Shown here piece after piece: positions 7,581 through 19,207 of a stretch of 64,000 nt of DNA. The stretch spans positions 248,001-312,000 of the forward strand of contig OZ024666.1 of the NCBI GenBank assembly GCA_964016415.1, given 5' to 3'. A program made the translations under genes and the position numbers. Below the pieces are notes generated by a model. The model had not been told where the DNA came from. It did no database searches and worked only from the letters and a program-made list of their open reading frames with translations. Numbering within the stretch: position 1 is the first letter of the stretch; every line of letters begins with the position of its first letter. The stretch comes from Erwinia sp. Lineage in GTDB: Bacteria > Pseudomonadota > Gammaproteobacteria > Enterobacterales > Enterobacteriaceae.

Positions 7581-9881
7581 TTACTGCTCTGCTTCCACTT
7601 GCAACATCACCATGCCAATACCCAGCCGTCGTGCTGCAAAACCATCAATGGTGCCTTCGGCACTGTCCTGAGGTATCGGAGGGATAATTTCGATACTGTT
7701 AGTGTGATGTGGATTACTGAATGTCATGGAGACGGTAGAAATCTGCTCAGTCAGCATGATTTCCTGAATTTCATTGCCTGCCACGACTTTAAACGGTTGT
7801 TGGCTGTTAGCCCCAAAAGCACGTGCAGTCAGTGTCAGAGTAAATTTTTCAGGCAGCGGAGCCAGATAGGTAAGCTGGACTGTCGGGCTGAGGTTACTGT
7901 CAGACCAGCGTCCCCCCCAGGCTTCCGGGTAAGATAGCCCGGACACTTTGAACACTTGATCGGGAAGTCCTGGAAAAGCAAATAAAATTCGATCAGCGCG
8001 GTATCTGAGATCAGTATCCGCAAGACGCAAGCGTGACACACTTAGCTGGTAGTGCGCCTCGCTACTGTGACCGATTTTTTGAAAGGTGATGTTACCTTTC
8101 GTTGGAGTATCATCTTTGATCTCAGTGATTTGCACTGGCGAATTCAGTGTTCCTTCTGCAACACACCATCGACCATTCAACTCTTGTGTTTTATCCCAGA
8201 CTGCACCCATTTTGTAACAGCGGTCAGCCCAGACAAATTTTTCGTCTGCGGTAAAGTGAGACAGTTGTTGTTTCAGTGGGGGGGCCAGATAAACATCGAA
8301 GTGTGGTTCAATTTTATCCTGTTTGACGGAGAGCAACACGGGCAGCTTAAAGTCGACTCCGGAGAAACTAAAACGACCGTTTTTTCCATCAAGAGTGTAG
8401 TTTGAGATGGTGTTGGGGAAGTGCCACAACTTTAAAATATCAGGACGCCATTGGTTAATTTTTTCTCTGATGTTTAAATAGGTAGTGGCCAGCGAGGTGG
8501 ATGAAAGGCTGCTGCGGCCAAGACCGATAAAGTTGTCGCCCCCCATCGCATCAAGTACCGTGGCCCCGTTATCCAGCACGCTGCGCTTAAAGGCGACTGT
8601 TTTACTTTCGGGTTTATCACCACGCAGCATGAAAAACAGATTTTCACGGTCATGGCGTGTCAGGTATTTGAATGCGCTGTTATTCATCGCCAGGTGATCA
8701 GAGCTGACCACAATGATGGTATTTTTAAAGTAAGGTGTAGCCTGGATTCGGGTAATCAGCTTCGCTATCTGTTCCTGACTGCAGGAAACCGCCGCAAAGG
8801 ATTTGTTGTTATTGCCATCAAAGCGATATCGATTGCGCTGACAACTTCGCGAGGTGAATCCATCCGGATGATGAGTATCGACGGTGAGGGCAAACAGTGC
8901 AAAAGGTGTCTCCTGACGGGAGAGAGTCAGATACTGCTCGAACACTTTATCAAGCACGGTATCGTCATACCATCCCCAGTCGTTGCGATAACCCGGGTCT
9001 GCCACTTCACTTTTTAGCTCTTCGTAACCGTAGAGGTGATCAAAGCCGTGTGACGCGAGAAAGGTGTTTTTGCCTGCAAAGTTGAGATTTGCTCCCTGGT
9101 AGAAGTAGTTTTGGTAGCCTGACGCTTTCAGAATATCCCCGAGACAGATGGTCTGTGGGTAGAAAGTGGATAAGGCGCTGGAGGCATTACCGTCAAAAGG
9201 GGCAAAAAGAGGGATGCCACATTGCGATGCAACCATGCCTGCAATGGTGTACTCGGTACCGGGTAACTGCTCAGTACGACTGAAATCGACAGACTGCGCA
9301 CGTAAGGAATTCAGCTCTGGTGCCAGATCAGGAAACGCATCGTTATCAAGATAGGTACGCTCCAGACTCTCAGCGTAGATATAAACCAGATTGGGTTTTT
9401 CTCCACGAATCTGTCTGGAAGGGACTTTATAGTGGCTGTAAAAATCAGTGTCACTTTTGCTAATTTGTGACTTAATCAGGCTGCTTACCTGCTGATAAGC
9501 GGGCGTGGTATTGATAGAGGCAATGGCAAGCACGACCGCAAGAATGCTGTAAAAAGGGTCAAGACGGCGATGTTTACATCGGTTTAATATCCAGGCCAGT
9601 AGTGCAAATATGCTCAGAAGTAACAAGAGCAATCCGGCTGCGGGTAGCAGATATTTACTGATGCCGGCGCCACTCAGACTACTGGTAATTGTATAGAGTA
9701 CTGCATCGTTGATCCCTTCACCGGTAAAGTAATTACTGGCAAGCAGGGACGCATTAAGAATAATGTAGATCCCGAGGAACAGCAGAATAACAGTGAAACT
9801 GACCCGGCTTTTGCCTGCCTTCCAGACGTACAATGAAATTGATGCAAAAAACAGAAGCAGTGAGAGAAGTGCTGAAACCAT
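7581..9881 (-). CDS. opgB: Phosphoglycerol transferase I OpgB (MdoB)
   Basis: 766 residues (E. coli OpgB about 763). Three or four N-terminal membrane helices (to about residue 125) anchor an alkaline-phosphatase-superfamily domain in the periplasm: NLVYIYAESLERTYLD with the metal-site glutamate, QLPGTEYTIAGMVASQCG with the catalytic threonine region, YRNDWGWYDD, DTHHPDGF, and SSDHLAMNN. It transfers sn-1-phosphoglycerol from phosphatidylglycerol to periplasmic glucans. The C-terminal 250 residues are the OpgB-specific beta-rich extension. No operon partner is evident. Confidence 0.96.
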   Translation of the reverse strand: MVSALLSLLLFFASISLYVWKAGKSRVSFTVILLFLGIYIILNASLLASNYFTGEGINDAVLYTITSSLSGAGISKYLLPAAGLLLLLLSIFALLAWILNRCKHRRLDPFYSILAVVLAIASINTTPAYQQVSSLIKSQISKSDTDFYSHYKVPSRQIRGEKPNLVYIYAESLERTYLDNDAFPDLAPELNSLRAQSVDFSRTEQLPGTEYTIAGMVASQCGIPLFAPFDGNASSALSTFYPQTICLGDILKASGYQNYFYQGANLNFAGKNTFLASHGFDHLYGYEELKSEVADPGYRNDWGWYDDTVLDKVFEQYLTLSRQETPFALFALTVDTHHPDGFTSRSCQRNRYRFDGNNNKSFAAVSCSQEQIAKLITRIQATPYFKNTIIVVSSDHLAMNNSAFKYLTRHDRENLFFMLRGDKPESKTVAFKRSVLDNGATVLDAMGGDNFIGLGRSSLSSTSLATTYLNIREKINQWRPDILKLWHFPNTISNYTLDGKNGRFSFSGVDFKLPVLLSVKQDKIEPHFDVYLAPPLKQQLSHFTADEKFVWADRCYKMGAVWDKTQELNGRWCVAEGTLNSPVQITEIKDDTPTKGNITFQKIGHSSEAHYQLSVSRLRLADTDLRYRADRILFAFPGLPDQVFKVSGLSYPEAWGGRWSDSNLSPTVQLTYLAPLPEKFTLTLTARAFGANSQQPFKVVAGNEIQEIMLTEQISTVSMTFSNPHHTNSIEIIPPIPQDSAEGTIDGFAARRLGIGMVMLQVEAEQ

Positions 9882-10474
9882 AGCCTGAGGTTATCCTTAA
9901 CTGAAGTGGCTGATGTGAGTCCCTGCATGATAAAAAATAGCACGCGCTGGAGCGATAAATGAGGGCTAATCTACCCCACTCGCCGATGGCTGACAACCCG
10001 TCACTGGCGGGATTTTTCGGGGTTTAGTGTGGCCATTGCACTTTCATTGAGGTTCTTTTCTCAGGCATGACGCTATGTTGACAAATCTTGCCAAATCCTT
10101 ATTTTTACTAACATTCTGTAACATGCTTACCGGTTTTTTGGTTTCGTCAGAAAAAATAGCAGACAAAAATCATCTTATTTAATGTTTTATTTTTATGATG
10201 ACGTAATTGACAAGTTAAAACCACGAAGAGAGTCACATATCGTTGCTGCAGCAGCCTCGCAATACACAATTTCATGACAAATGTGTGAATGATCCCTCAG
10301 TTTTCCTGATAAAGCTCAAAATGTGTTTAGTTATTTAATTTTACGCAAATTGAACTATTTGTTAACAAATTCACTGATTATGTAGCAAAAAAACGCCAGT
10401 AAGAGGGCTATTCCCATTCACCAGTCACGTTATGATGAGGTGTGTTTACATAAAATGACATTACGGGAAAGCGC
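9882..10474. other. Divergent promoter region opgB / porin
   Basis: 593 bp without a gene. It must carry the opgB promoter (left) and the porin promoter (right). The stretch from about 10130 to 10390 is AT-rich; I can see no operator I would name with confidence. Confidence 0.5.
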
Positions 10475-11629
10475 ATGTTGAAACAGAATCGCAGGGCACT
10501 ATGGGCAGTATTAGGCAGCGTCATTGTGACGGCAGGCGTAGCATTGCCTGCACAAGCAGAGGTCACATTACTGAAACAGGCACCCGAAGCGGGTGATCCG
10601 CTCAGCAGACTCAATTTCACTGTAGGGGGGAGTATTCGACCACAGTTTAATAATCTGACCGGTGACGGGGATCGCGGCTCATACAAACGTAACGGCTTCG
10701 ATGGAGGCACACGTTTTCGTTTTGCTGCTGACTATTATCTGTTTGATGATATCAGCTGGGTAAGTTACTACGAACTTGGCGTCAATATTCCAGCGGTTTT
10801 TGACTGGGACAAACATTATGCTTCGGGTGCACACGATACCACCCGTCGTCAGCTTTATACCGGCTTACGCAGTAAAACCTGGGGACAGTTGACCTTCGGA
10901 CAGCAGAATAGTGTCTTTTATGACGTTGTCGGCGCCAAGACCGATCTGTGGGATTACGATATGCTGGCTCAGGCACCGGGCAATGGCATTAACGGTGATT
11001 ATGATGGATCCTACCGCTCACGTAAGATGCTGAAGTACAGAAATAGTTTTGGCGATGCTGATGTCTATGCCTCGTATCTGTTCAGTGACAATGAATATTT
11101 ACTGGTGAATGGCTTACGTTACAAACGTCAAGGCGGTGGCTCGCTTGGTGTTGACTATCATCTGACCAAAGATCTGACCTGGGGAACAGCCTGGAACTAC
11201 ACCCGTGCTGAAATGCGTAACCCCTATGCGGATACTGCTAAAACCTGGAATCAGAATATTTTGGTACCGCTCTGAGCTGGAAACCGGATAACTGGACGTT
11301 CTCACTCGGTGGTGGTTACTACCAGAATTTCCTGTTGAGCAAAAAGTCCAATATCAACCACTATTTTGCTGGCGATGCATGGGGGGCTGGAGTATCTGGC
11401 GGGGTATACCATACCTGTTAATCAGTATGCGCTGAAATCTGTTATGCCTTATGTGATGGGTGATCGTCTGCAATACATTAATGACCGTCATTACCAACGT
11501 ATTGATAATGGACTCGGGGTTACCTTCCAGCTATATCACGGATTCCGGGTTGATTATGAGCACGTCTTCACGTCAACCACCGATAAACTTGGCGATATGA
11601 ATTTGGTACGTCTGCGCTACGATTTCTGA
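10475..11629 (+). pseudogene. Outer-membrane porin gene with two compensating frameshifts
   Basis: Signal peptide (cleavage after ALPAQA, about residue 28) followed by a beta-barrel pattern of alternating residues and the terminal phenylalanine (RLRYDF) of outer-membrane porins; total 385 codons, a normal porin length. The frame is lost at 11259-11262 (run of four T; ATTTTTGGT would restore N-I-F-G-T) and a stop follows at 11273. The next stretch, reading ALSWKPDNWTFSLGGGYY, is in another frame, and the original frame returns at 11381-11386 (six G where five are expected). The two single-base changes cancel. Either the gene is dead or both are homopolymer sequencing errors. I cannot name the porin subfamily. 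Confidence 0.8.
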
Positions 11630-11640
11630 TAGCCGGATGA

Positions 11641-11667
11641 GTCACAGAAAGTTCTCTCTTCTGTGAC
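11641..11667 (+). terminator. Hairpin after the porin gene
   Basis: Perfect 9-bp stem GTCACAGAA/TTCTGTGAC (11641-11649 and 11659-11667) with loop AGTTCTCTC, starting 11 bp after the porin stop; only a short TTT follows, so termination may be partial. Confidence 0.55.
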
Positions 11668-11684
11668 TTTCGCTGGCAACCGAC

Positions 11685-11714
11685 AATAAAAAAGCCCCTG
11701 TGATGGGGCTTTAT
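11685..11714. terminator. Bidirectional terminator between porin and rpoD
   Basis: Stem GCCCC/GGGGC (11694-11698 and 11705-11709), loop TGTGAT, with AAAAAA on the left and TTTATTT on the right, so it can end both the rpoD transcript (minus strand, U-run from the A-tract) and the porin transcript. Confidence 0.85.
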
Positions 11715-11733
11715 TTATTCTGTCAGCAGAGGA

Positions 11734-13575
11734 TTAATCATCCAGGAAGCTGCGCAGCACCTCTGAACGACTGGGGTGACGCAGTTTGCGTAATGCTTTT
11801 GCTTCAATCTGACGGATACGTTCACGGGTAACATCAAACTGCTTACCGACCTCTTCGAGTGTATGGTCAGTATTCATATCGATACCAAAACGCATGCGTA
11901 ACACTTTTGCTTCACGTGCGGTCAGACCTGCCAGTACATCGTGGGTTGCTGAGCGCAGGCTTTCTGACGTTGCAGAATCAAGCGGCAGTTCCAGCGTCGT
12001 ATCTTCAATAAAATCACCCAGATGTGAATCTTCATCATCACCGATTGGGGTCTCCATTGAGATAGGTTCTTTGGCAATCTTCAGCACCTTGCGAATCTTA
12101 TCTTCCGGCATCAGCATTCTTTCGGCCAGCTCTTCCGGCGACGGTTCACGTCCCATCTCTTGCAGCATCTGGCGTGAAATACGATTGAGTTTATTGATAG
12201 TTTCAATCATATGCACCGGGATACGAATGGTACGTGCCTGATCGGCAATTGAACGGGTAATCGCCTGACGGATCCACCATGTCGCATAAGTAGAAAATTT
12301 ATAGCCGCGACGGTATTCAAATTTATCGACCGCTTTCATCAGGCCAATATTACCTTCCTGAATCAGATCAAGGAACTGCAGACCGCGGTTGGTGTATTTT
12401 TTTGCAATAGAAATAACCAGACGCAGGTTAGCTTCAACCATCTCTTTCTTCGCCCGGCGTGCTTTTGCTTCACCGATAGACATCCGACGGTTGATGTCTT
12501 TCACCTGTTCAATCGTCAGACCAGTTTCCGTTTCGATTTGTGCCAGCCTGCCAAGGCTGCGTTGTACTTCCTCTTCAACTTCTTCCAGTTTTAATGACCA
12601 GGGCTTATTCATCCCCTGTGCCGCTTTCAACCAGGTTTCGCTGGTTTCATTACCTGTAAACAGAGTAATGAAGTTTTTCTTAGGCATTTTGCACACTTCA
12701 ACACACAGCTTCATGATCATGCGTTCCTGACTACGAACGCGATCCATCATGGTACGCATGTTGTTGACGAGGTAGTCGAACTGACGCGGAACCAGACGGA
12801 ACTGCTTGAAGACATCAGAAAGATTCTGAATTTCGCTCATGGCATCAATATGGCTGCGACCCTGCGCCTTAATAACCTGGCGGGTTTTTTCATATTGCGC
12901 GCGCAGTTCAGTGAACTTCTCGCGAGCCAGTTCCGGGTCAATACTGTTGTCATCCTCGCTGTCGTCTTCCTCGTCCTCGTCGTCTTCGTTGTCATCTTCA
13001 CGCTCTTCTTCTGAGAGCTCAGATCCAACATGGGTGGCGGTAGGAGCAAGATCTTCTTCAGCATAAGGATCAACAAAACCGGTTATCATGTCCGACAGGC
13101 GAGCTTCACCGGCCTCAACACGGTCATATTGTTCGAGCAGGTAGGTGATGGCTTCCGGGTATTCAGCAACGGAACATTGCACCTGATTGATACCGTCCTC
13201 AATGCGTTTTGCGATGTCGATTTCGCCTTCACGTGTGAGCAGTTCAACGGTACCCATTTCGCGCATGTACATGCGCACCGGATCTGTCGTACGTCCGATT
13301 TCTGACTCAACGCTGGATAAAACTTGTGCCGCCGCTTCGGCTGCATCTTCGTCGGTATCCGCGTTATTATCGTTGAGCATCAGATCATCAGCATCCGGCG
13401 CTTCTTCAACAACCTGAATGCCCATGTCGTTGATCATCTGAATGATGTCTTCGATCTGATCGGAGTCGACAATATCTTCGGGCAGATGGTCATTGACCTC
13501 AGCATAGGTCAGATAGCCTTGCTCCTTACCACGGGTGACAAGTAGCTTGAGCTGTGACTGCGGGTTTTGCTCCAT
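11734..13575 (-). CDS. rpoD: RNA polymerase primary sigma factor sigma-70
   Basis: 613 residues, identical in length to E. coli RpoD. Region 1.1 is at the N-terminus ([12 protein letters not shown]), followed by the [16 protein letters not shown] region 1.2, a very acidic non-conserved insert near residues 185-215 (Asp/Glu runs), regions 2.3-2.4 ([20 protein letters not shown]), region 3 and the region 4 helix-turn-helix ([18 protein letters not shown]). It directs recognition of housekeeping promoters. Third gene of the macromolecular synthesis operon rpsU-dnaG-rpoD, 237 bp downstream of dnaG; that gap may hold an internal promoter or processing site. Confidence 0.99.
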   Translation of the reverse strand: MEQNPQSQLKLLVTRGKEQGYLTYAEVNDHLPEDIVDSDQIEDIIQMINDMGIQVVEEAPDADDLMLNDNNADTDEDAAEAAAQVLSSVESEIGRTTDPVRMYMREMGTVELLTREGEIDIAKRIEDGINQVQCSVAEYPEAITYLLEQYDRVEAGEARLSDMITGFVDPYAEEDLAPTATHVGSELSEEEREDDNEDDEDEEDDSEDDNSIDPELAREKFTELRAQYEKTRQVIKAQGRSHIDAMSEIQNLSDVFKQFRLVPRQFDYLVNNMRTMMDRVRSQERMIMKLCVEVCKMPKKNFITLFTGNETSETWLKAAQGMNKPWSLKLEEVEEEVQRSLGRLAQIETETGLTIEQVKDINRRMSIGEAKARRAKKEMVEANLRLVISIAKKYTNRGLQFLDLIQEGNIGLMKAVDKFEYRRGYKFSTYATWWIRQAITRSIADQARTIRIPVHMIETINKLNRISRQMLQEMGREPSPEELAERMLMPEDKIRKVLKIAKEPISMETPIGDDEDSHLGDFIEDTTLELPLDSATSESLRSATHDVLAGLTAREAKVLRMRFGIDMNTDHTLEEVGKQFDVTRERIRQIEAKALRKLRHPSRSEVLRSFLDD

Positions 13576-13812
13576 AAGACGGTATCCACACTTCTGTTAA
13601 ATGAGATTGGTGTTGATTGGCGAATAGCCAACAATAACAGTGAGGGCGTTAGATTAATGCCGCTGCCCTCATAGCGGCTACCAGACGTTAGCTGGCAGAT
13701 AATCGGCAGTTAAGCCGCAGAAAATCTTTTCATGCACCACGAGATAACAGGAATTTGATCTCTGATATCGTGAAGCGAACTACTGTCCGAAGCGCCACCA
13801 CAGGGGTGAGCA

Positions 13813-15564
13813 TCAGCGCGTTATTTTCTGGAATTCCTGGTTCAAAAACCAGTATTCGCGACGTTCATCGGCGCTCAGTCCATGGGTGCGCTCTCGGGCG
13901 ATGAGATATTCCAGACGCTGTTCCAGGGCCGCGTCGTAGACGCTGGCCAGGCTGTTTTTGAACATCGCCTCAATTTCTTCATCTACTATCATGTGGTTCC
14001 ATGTTGCCAGTGTTTCAAGGGACTGACTATATTTTGTGCCACGATAGTGTTCCAGTAACTGCCCGGTGGTCAAATCAGGTTGCCGGCGGCACTCGTCAAC
14101 CAGTTCGACAAACAGCGGAAAACCAGGTAACTCTGATTCTGACAGTCCGTCCAGGGAAGGTACCATCGCTGCCAGTGTGGGGTTTTGTAGTAGTAACCCC
14201 ACTAATATACGCATCGTGGTACGCTTCAACGGTGCCGGGGCTGTGGGCGATGTATTATCGACCCGTTTCGGCATCAGTTTATCCAGCTGGCTGTCATCTA
14301 GAATACCCAGCTTATTACCCAGCTCCTGACGTAAATAGATACGCAGTGTTTCACCGGGTACCTGACTGATTAACGGTAATGCCAGCGTGCTGAGTTGTGC
14401 CCGACCATCTGGTGATCGTAAATCAACTTGTGGTAACAGCGTATCGAACAAAAACGCCGAGAGCGGTAAAGCATCATCCATCCGTGTTTCGAACGCTGCT
14501 TTTCCCTCTTTGCGCACCAGCGAATCGGGATCTTCACCATCAGGTAAAAACATAAAACGTAGCTGGCGGCCGTCGTTCATATAGGGCAGGGCTGTTTCCA
14601 GTGCGCGCCATGCGGCATCTCTGCCTGCCCGGTCACCGTCATAACAACAGATGACATTATCTGTGGTCCGAAACAGTAGCTGAATATGTTCTGCTGTTGT
14701 CGAGGTTCCCAATGAAGCTACAGCATAATTAATTTCAAATTGCGCCAGAGCTACTACATCCATATAGCCTTCAACAACCAATAGTCGTGGGGGTTGTGAA
14801 TGATACTGTTGTGCTTCATAGAGACCATAAAGCTGCCGGCCTTTATGAAAAATATCAGTTTCAGGCGAGTTGAGGTATTTCGGTTGCCCGTCACCGACTA
14901 CCCGACCGCCAAAACCGATGACGCGTCCGCGTTTATCGCGAATCGGAAACATCACCCGTTCACGGAAACGGTCGTAGGTACGACCCTGATCATTAGTGAC
15001 CAGCATGCCCGCATCGGCTAATGCCTGGCGATCATGCTCATTACTACCAAACTGTTTAAGTGCATTGTCCCAGCCTGCGGGTGCAAAACCAATCGCAAAA
15101 TGGCTACTAACCTCGGCGCTTAATCCTCTCAGAGAGAGATAGTCCCGGGCCTTTTTGGCCTGGGGTTGTGTCAGCGCACGTTGGTAATAGTCACTCAATC
15201 CACCGAGTAGCTGATAAAGGCTTTGTCGCTGGTGGCGTTCTAACTGACTGGTACCTGTACCGCTTTCATAAGGAACTTCCAGTCCATAAAGCGTAGCCAA
15301 TTCTTCGATACTTTCCACAAATTCGAGACGATCGTAATTCATCAGAAAGTCGATGGCATTGCCATGGGCACCACAGCCGAAGCAGTGATAGAACTGTTTT
15401 TCACCATTTACGGTGAAGGAGGGCGTTTTTTCGTTATGGAAAGGACAGCACGCGTGGTAATTTTTGCCTTGCTTTTTCAGCTTTACGCGTGCATCAATCA
15501 GATCCACGATGTCAGTTCGCGCCAGCAAATCATTAATAAATACGCGTGGAATTCGTCCGGCCAT
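13813..15564 (-). CDS. dnaG: DNA primase
   Basis: 583 residues (E. coli 581). The CHC2 zinc finger is at about residues 40-64 (CPFHNEKTPSF ... CFGCG), followed by the primase core with the TOPRIM fold (VVEGYMDVVAL near 265, CYDGDRAGRDAA near 310), and the helical DnaB-interacting C-terminal domain. It makes RNA primers at the replication fork. It lies between rpsU and rpoD on the same strand; a hairpin at 15653-15671 after rpsU would limit its expression relative to the ribosomal protein. Confidence 0.99.
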   Translation of the reverse strand: MAGRIPRVFINDLLARTDIVDLIDARVKLKKQGKNYHACCPFHNEKTPSFTVNGEKQFYHCFGCGAHGNAIDFLMNYDRLEFVESIEELATLYGLEVPYESGTGTSQLERHQRQSLYQLLGGLSDYYQRALTQPQAKKARDYLSLRGLSAEVSSHFAIGFAPAGWDNALKQFGSNEHDRQALADAGMLVTNDQGRTYDRFRERVMFPIRDKRGRVIGFGGRVVGDGQPKYLNSPETDIFHKGRQLYGLYEAQQYHSQPPRLLVVEGYMDVVALAQFEINYAVASLGTSTTAEHIQLLFRTTDNVICCYDGDRAGRDAAWRALETALPYMNDGRQLRFMFLPDGEDPDSLVRKEGKAAFETRMDDALPLSAFLFDTLLPQVDLRSPDGRAQLSTLALPLISQVPGETLRIYLRQELGNKLGILDDSQLDKLMPKRVDNTSPTAPAPLKRTTMRILVGLLLQNPTLAAMVPSLDGLSESELPGFPLFVELVDECRRQPDLTTGQLLEHYRGTKYSQSLETLATWNHMIVDEEIEAMFKNSLASVYDAALEQRLEYLIARERTHGLSADERREYWFLNQEFQKITR

Positions 15565-15652
15565 ACGCCCCGTAATATCAGCTTATAAACGAGAACAAGC
15601 CGCGCATTCCTTCCAGAAGCACGGCCTTAATAACTCCTGCTCGTCCATCCTG

Positions 15653-15671
15653 TTGAGAGAGAGTCTCTCAA
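15653..15671 (-). terminator. Attenuating hairpin between rpsU and dnaG
   Basis: Perfect 8-bp stem TTGAGAGA/TCTCTCAA (15653-15660 and 15664-15671) with a 3-base loop, starting 7 bp after the rpsU stop. The U-tract is poor, which fits partial read-through into dnaG as known for this operon. Confidence 0.6.
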
Positions 15672-15677
15672 TAACAA

Positions 15678-15947
<270 letters not shown>

Positions 15948-16167
15948 TCAAAATGGTGCGGAATAATACTCCACCACCGCATGACTTGTAAAGCAGCAAA
16001 GCGTAAACCAGACACAGAATCTCACCACGTTGCTGGCGGGTGAACATCGCACACCTTCTAAGCGAATCTGACGGGGCAGAGGCCCATTTTGTTGTGTTAA
16101 ACGAGAAATCCATCTGCCAGAAACAGGCTTCATGCTACACTGCAGCGCGTAACAATGAGGTGATGTC

Positions 16168-17187
16168 ATGCGTGTGCTGGGAATTGAAACGTCCTGTGAT
16201 GAGACAGGAATAGCGATTTATGATGATGAAACAGGGCTCAGGGCGAATCAGCTCTATAGTCAGGTGAAATTGCATGCTGATTATGGTGGTGTCGTGCCTG
16301 AGCTGGCATCCCGTGATCATGTTCGTAAAACGGTGCCCTTAATTCAGGCCGCACTGCAAGAGGCTCAGCTACAGGCCGAAGAGATAGATGCCGTTGCTTA
16401 CACCGCAGGTCCGGGGCTTGTCGGTGCATTATTGGTAGGTGCAACCATTGGTCGTGCGCTGGCGTTTGCCTGGGGAGTACCCGCTATACCGGTGCATCAT
16501 ATGGAGGGGCATTTGCTGGCACCGATGCTTGAACCATCACCTCCGGATTTCCCGTTCGTCGCGCTGTTAGTCTCAGGGGGCCATACACAGCTGATCAGTG
16601 TCACCGCGATAGGGGAGTATCAGTTGCTCGGTGAGTCGGTGGATGATGCGGCCGGAGAGGCGTTTGATAAAACAGCAAAATTGCTCGGGCTTGATTATCC
16701 TGGTGGGCCATTGTTGTCAAAAATGGCCGAGAAAGGGCAAGCCGGGCGCTTTATTTTCCCCCGGCCCATGACTGACAGGCCAGGGCTTGATTTCAGTTTT
16801 TCCGGGCTGAAAACCTTCGCGGCTAATACTATTCGTCAGCATGATAATTCACCGCAAACTCACGCCGATATAGCGCGGGCATTCGAAGATGCCGTGGTCG
16901 ATACACTGGCGATAAAATGCCAGCGAGCGCTGAAGGCTACCGGTTTTCGTCGTTTGGTCATTGCTGGTGGGGTCAGTGCCAACCACACGTTGCGCCGCAA
17001 AATGACCGAAGTAATACAGCGCTGTGGTGGCGAGGTTTTTTACGCCCGGCCGGAATTCTGCACAGATAATGGCGCGATGATTGCCTATGCTGGATGGGTG
17101 CGGATTAAAGGCGGCATGGCGACTGACTTAACGGTCAATGTGCGGTCACGCTGGCCACTGGCTGAACTTTCGCCTTTGTCGCAGTAA
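16168..17187 (+). CDS. tsaD: tRNA N6-adenosine threonylcarbamoyltransferase TsaD
   Basis: 339 residues (E. coli 337). ASKHA-fold Kae1/Qri7 protein: [13 protein letters not shown] at the N-terminus, metal-binding histidines in [10 protein letters not shown] (about 111 and 115), [20 protein letters not shown] and the C-terminal [10 protein letters not shown] and CTDNGAMIA segments. It transfers the threonylcarbamoyl group to A37 of ANN-decoding tRNAs with TsaB and TsaE. Single gene, convergent with plsY (2 bp apart). Confidence 0.99.
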   Translation: MRVLGIETSCDETGIAIYDDETGLRANQLYSQVKLHADYGGVVPELASRDHVRKTVPLIQAALQEAQLQAEEIDAVAYTAGPGLVGALLVGATIGRALAFAWGVPAIPVHHMEGHLLAPMLEPSPPDFPFVALLVSGGHTQLISVTAIGEYQLLGESVDDAAGEAFDKTAKLLGLDYPGGPLLSKMAEKGQAGRFIFPRPMTDRPGLDFSFSGLKTFAANTIRQHDNSPQTHADIARAFEDAVVDTLAIKCQRALKATGFRRLVIAGGVSANHTLRRKMTEVIQRCGGEVFYARPEFCTDNGAMIAYAGWVRIKGGMATDLTVNVRSRWPLAELSPLSQ

Positions 17188-17189
17188 GA

Positions 17190-17822
17190 CTATTTCGGTG
17201 GTGCTGACGGGGGTTCACCTGCATCATCAGCACGTTTTTTTTTGCTCACTTTAGGTTCCTGGCCGCGCCACAAACGCTGAATATTATCATGATGGCGCAG
17301 AAGGATAAGGCACGAGAGCATCGCAACCGGAAAAGTGAATTGTGGCTTAAACCACCAGACATAGAACGGGGCAACCAGAGCACTGACAATGGCACCTAAT
17401 GATGAGTAACCGCTGAGCCAAACGGTGAGCAACCAGGTGCCGCTGATGATGCCCGTCAGATCCCAGCCAATCGGGGCTATTGCTCCAAAGGCGGTTGCGA
17501 CGCCTCTGCCACCTTTAAAGTGAAAAAAAAGTGGGTAGATATGGCCTAAACATGCGGCAATTGCGATCAGACCGAGGTAGAAGGGCGCAACATCGAAGCG
17601 ATAGGCAACCCATACTGGCAGCATCCCTTTGATGACATCAAACAGTAATACGATAATTGCGGGAAGCTTTCCTGCAATGCGTAATACATTAGTCGCACCG
17701 GGATTGCCTGACCCTTGCTGGCAGGGGTCAGGCAGCCTGAGGATTCGGCAAACCAGTATCGCACTGGAAACCGAGCCGCACAGATAGGCAAAAACAATCA
17801 TTCCCGCCACAAAGAAGCTCAT
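17190..17822 (-). CDS. plsY: Acyl-phosphate glycerol-3-phosphate acyltransferase PlsY
   Basis: 210 residues from the ATG at 17822, which has AGGAAA eight bases upstream and matches the usual family start; a longer frame begins at 17879 but adds nothing conserved. Multi-pass inner-membrane protein with the family motifs [22 protein letters not shown] and [11 protein letters not shown]. It makes lysophosphatidic acid from acyl-phosphate, the first acylation in phospholipid synthesis. Divergent from folB, as in E. coli. Confidence 0.97.
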   Translation of the reverse strand: MSFFVAGMIVFAYLCGSVSSAILVCRILRLPDPCQQGSGNPGATNVLRIAGKLPAIIVLLFDVIKGMLPVWVAYRFDVAPFYLGLIAIAACLGHIYPLFFHFKGGRGVATAFGAIAPIGWDLTGIISGTWLLTVWLSGYSSLGAIVSALVAPFYVWWFKPQFTFPVAMLSCLILLRHHDNIQRLWRGQEPKVSKKKRADDAGEPPSAPPK

Positions 17823-17923
17823 TGTCAGGTTTCCTGTCAGGGTCGTGTTGTTCCTGTAATTGATGAATAATACGCACAATACAGAGAAAGTGGTATCGGG
17901 AATCCAAAAATCAGGGGGAAGAG

Positions 17924-18280
17924 GTGGATATTGTTTTTATTGAACAGCTGACGGTTTATACCACTATCGGTGTTTATGACTGGGAACAATCATTACAGCA
18001 AAAATTGGTTTTTGATATTGAACTTGCCAGTGACCACCGACGTTCTGCAGCAAGTGATGATGTTGGCGATTGTATCAGTTATGCCGAGGTCGCTGAGGCG
18101 GTACTGACCCACGTATCAGAAGGGCATTTTGCACTTGTTGAGCGCGTAGCGGAGGAGGTTGCTCAGCTGTTATTAGCCCGCTTCCCCACTCCGTGGGTGA
18201 AAATTAAATTAAGTAAACCGGGTGCTGTGGCCCAGGCATTGCAGGTCGGTGTCATCATTGAGCGAGGCCAGCGTCCCTGA
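17924..18280 (+). CDS. folB: Dihydroneopterin aldolase FolB
   Basis: 118 residues with a GTG start at 17924, preceded by GGGGGAAGAG; the sequence MDIVFIEQL matches the family start, which decides for GTG. Conserved features are [10 protein letters not shown], the catalytic region [22 protein letters not shown] with the active glutamate, and KLSKPGAV. It converts dihydroneopterin to 6-hydroxymethyl-dihydropterin and glycolaldehyde in folate synthesis. Confidence 0.97.
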   Translation: MDIVFIEQLTVYTTIGVYDWEQSLQQKLVFDIELASDHRRSAASDDVGDCISYAEVAEAVLTHVSEGHFALVERVAEEVAQLLLARFPTPWVKIKLSKPGAVAQALQVGVIIERGQRP

Positions 18281-18376
18281 GAGGGCAACGGCAAGACAAA
18301 TAAAAGTGTCATGCTCTGCTGTTAGGCTGAGATAAATCGTTGTAAATGAGTGATTGTCGAGGATATCAGAAATACC

Positions 18377-19195
18377 ATGACTGAGTTCGAACCACTTTGG
18401 CAGGCGTTTATCCTTGGTATTGTTGAAGGGATAACTGAATTTTTGCCGGTTTCTTCTACTGGCCATATGATCATTGTCGGTCACCTTTTGGGATTTGAGG
18501 GCGATAAGGCCAGCTCTTTTGAAGTGATGATTCAGTTGGGATCTATCCTTGCGGTGGTGGTGATTTTCTGGCGGCGTTTCCTGTGTTTGTTTGGTATTAA
18601 CATCGCAAGGGGAGCGACAAAGCCCCCAGGCGCACGCCAGCTTAACCTGCTACATATCGTGTTGGGGATGATCCCTGCGGTGATTATCGGCGGGCTCTTA
18701 CACAGTACGATAAAATCACTTTTCAGTCCTGTTTCAGTGGTCTACGCTCTGATTGCCGGGGGGATATTACTGCTGCTTGCAGAGTGGCTAAAACCGGTGA
18801 AACCGCGAACAGAACAGATTGATGATATGACATATCGCCAGGCGCTGTTGATTGGTTGTATGCAGTGTCTGGCGCTATGGCCGGGTTTTTCCCGGTCAGG
18901 CGCCACTATTTCAGCCGGGATGCTGTGCGGGGTAAGTCGTTATGCGGCTTCTGAATTTTCGTTCCTGCTTGCTGTGCCGATGATGGCCGGTGCAACAGCA
19001 CTGGATTTGTATAAAAATAGTCATCTGTTGGTTTGGGCAGATCTGCCCCTGTTTGTCACCGGCTTTTTTACCGCTTTTGTGGTTGCGCTGCTGGCCATGA
19101 AAACATTTTTGACGCTGATCCAGCATCTCTCATTCGTACCTTTTGCACTTTACCGGATTTTGCTGGCGGCAGTGGTCTACTGGTTTGTGCTGTAA
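18377..19195 (+). CDS. uppP: Undecaprenyl-diphosphatase UppP (BacA)
   Basis: 272 residues from the ATG at 18377; this start gives the same distance to the conserved ILGIVEG segment as in E. coli BacA, so the GTG at 18350 is less likely. Family motifs are [16 protein letters not shown] (catalytic Glu/Ser/His region) and [11 protein letters not shown], with about eight hydrophobic helices. It dephosphorylates undecaprenyl diphosphate on the periplasmic side to recycle the lipid carrier for peptidoglycan and O-antigen. It follows folB by 96 bp and is convergent with cca. Confidence 0.97.
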   Translation: MTEFEPLWQAFILGIVEGITEFLPVSSTGHMIIVGHLLGFEGDKASSFEVMIQLGSILAVVVIFWRRFLCLFGINIARGATKPPGARQLNLLHIVLGMIPAVIIGGLLHSTIKSLFSPVSVVYALIAGGILLLLAEWLKPVKPRTEQIDDMTYRQALLIGCMQCLALWPGFSRSGATISAGMLCGVSRYAASEFSFLLAVPMMAGATALDLYKNSHLLVWADLPLFVTGFFTAFVVALLAMKTFLTLIQHLSFVPFALYRILLAAVVYWFVL

Positions 19196-19207
19196 TTTGC
19201 CGGCAGG

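Noticed and set aside
18350-18376. Upstream GTG start for uppP
   Set aside because: The ATG at 18377 gives the same distance to the conserved ILGIVEG segment as in E. coli BacA, so the extra nine residues are unlikely to be translated.
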